From Candidatus Sulfopaludibacter sp. SbA3 (GTDB taxonomy: Bacteria > Acidobacteriota > Vicinamibacteria > Vicinamibacterales > UBA2999): a stretch of DNA of 7,293 bases. Of the stretch, positions 6,580 to 7,293 are shown in pieces; the stretch's first letter is position 1, and every line of letters begins with the position of its first letter. The translations under genes and the position numbers were made by a program. The notes beneath the pieces were generated by a model that was given only the letters and a program-made list of their open reading frames with translations, was not told the origin of the DNA and made no database searches. The DNA is taken from positions 1 to 7,293 of the forward strand of contig CAMBHC010000127.1 of the NCBI GenBank assembly GCA_945866285.1. The letters run 5' to 3'.

Positions 6580-7293
6580 TTACCAGCGGACGTTGATGCC
6601 GAAGCGCATGACGCGCGGCGCGAGAATGCCGCTGATCAGGTTCGCGTTGGCGGCCAGCTGGTTGCGGTTGACCGCCTGCACCGTATTCGCGTTGCCGAGA
6701 TTGAAGATGTCAATCGCGGGCACCAGGGTGAACGAACCGAAGCGGAAGGTCTTGTCGACGCGGACGTCGACCGTCTGGAGGTTGTCCAGACGGAGCTCAC
6801 CGAGCGGATCAAGCTGGGTCTGGATCGTGCCCGCGCCGTTGGCGCGGTTCGGCGACAGGATCGTCTGCAGGTAGGGGTAGCCCTGGCGCGCCTGGTAATT
6901 GGCGGCGAGGTTGATGTCCCACTTCATGGTGTAGCGGCCGTTCACCTTGAAGAGCCACTTCGCGTTCGTGAAGATGCCGCCGATGCCGCTGCCGGCCGAC
7001 TCGGGGGCGTACTGGTAACCGTTCAACTTGTCGATGTTGGTCGGGTCTTCATACGCGTTCGCCGAATCCCAGTAGTCGATGGCATTGTTGTAGGCGGCGC
7101 TGGCGTTCAGCGACCAGTGGTTCGAATTGCGCTTCTGGAAGGTCAGCTCGAAGCCGTTGAAGTCGCGGTGACGGTCGGGCGTGTTGGTGCGGATGCCCGG
7201 CGACGGGATCAGCACGTTCGGCTGGTAGTAGGTCACCGTCTCGCAACGCGCGCCGGCGGGGCAGCCCGTCGGAACCTGAACCACCGGCAGGTA
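6580..7293 (-). CDS. TonB-dependent receptor, C-terminal beta-barrel part (5' end outside window)
   Basis: The frame is open through the right edge and ends at TAA (6582-6580), showing the last 237 residues. They have the features of an outer-membrane barrel: alternating polar and aromatic strands such as FNGFELTFQKRNSNHWSLNASAAY, YTMKWDINLAANYQARQGYPY, VDVRVDKTFRFGSFTLVPAIDIFNLGN and the closing MRFGINVRW. The final aromatic residue (Trp, where Phe is commoner) is the usual outer-membrane insertion signal. IDIFNLGNANTV and the ARQGYPY motif are typical of the large Oar-like, carboxypeptidase-regulatory-domain TonB receptors abundant in Acidobacteriota; that assignment is by resemblance. A CPAGARC pair near the visible start could form a disulfide in an extracellular loop. 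The plug, TonB box and signal peptide lie outside, so the ligand is unknown. Any start placed inside the window would be artificial. A strong terminator follows at 6521-6556. Confidence 0.9.
   Translation of the reverse strand, partial: YLPVVQVPTGCPAGARCETVTYYQPNVLIPSPGIRTNTPDRHRDFNGFELTFQKRNSNHWSLNASAAYNNAIDYWDSANAYEDPTNIDKLNGYQYAPESAGSGIGGIFTNAKWLFKVNGRYTMKWDINLAANYQARQGYPYLQTILSPNRANGAGTIQTQLDPLGELRLDNLQTVDVRVDKTFRFGSFTLVPAIDIFNLGNANTVQAVNRNQLAANANLISGILAPRVMRFGINVRW

Overview
The window looks like a piece of a GC-rich, Gram-negative bacterial chromosome. An Acidobacteriota genome, perhaps of the Vicinamibacteria group, is the best guess. The reasons are the C-terminal end of an Oar-like TonB-dependent receptor, a secreted alpha/beta hydrolase, high-GC genes, and short G/C-rich 8-bp tandem repeats between genes. 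This placement is inference; nothing in the window is a phylogenetic marker read against a database.

Layout, left to right. A cupin-domain gene enters from the left edge and ends at 190 (+). Bases 191-339 hold a degraded alpha/beta-hydrolase start, probably of the haloalkane dehalogenase type. A complete argG follows (340-1689, +; argininosuccinate synthase of the E. coli-like form). Converging on argG is a two-gene minus-strand unit: a cytosolic cyclophilin (2068-2577) followed by an unrecognised Trp-rich protein of 111 residues (1717-2052). Divergent from the cyclophilin is a secreted alpha/beta hydrolase (2681-3811, +), then a complete glgB glycogen branching enzyme (3944-6145, +). At the right edge, on the minus strand, lies the C-terminal third or less of an outer-membrane TonB-dependent receptor (6580-7293), closed by a strong intrinsic terminator.

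The genes do not form one pathway. They are housekeeping (argG, cyclophilin, glgB) and envelope or nutrient-uptake genes (hydrolase, receptor), each largely standing alone: there is no arginine cluster and no glgA/C/P/X in view.

The two non-coding signals deserve attention. First, three intergenic gaps carry tandem arrays with the same 8-bp period and related units (CCAAGGTG, CCAAGCCC and GCAAAGKG types). One 10-unit array is perfectly in register and fills the divergent gap almost from start codon to start codon. Second, 6226-6556 contains no credible gene. It has two minus-strand terminator-like hairpins, a perfect TTGACA box inside a 7-bp dyad, and a dense series of further small inverted repeats. 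The simplest reading is a separately transcribed structured RNA of about 180 nt, but this rests on inspection only.
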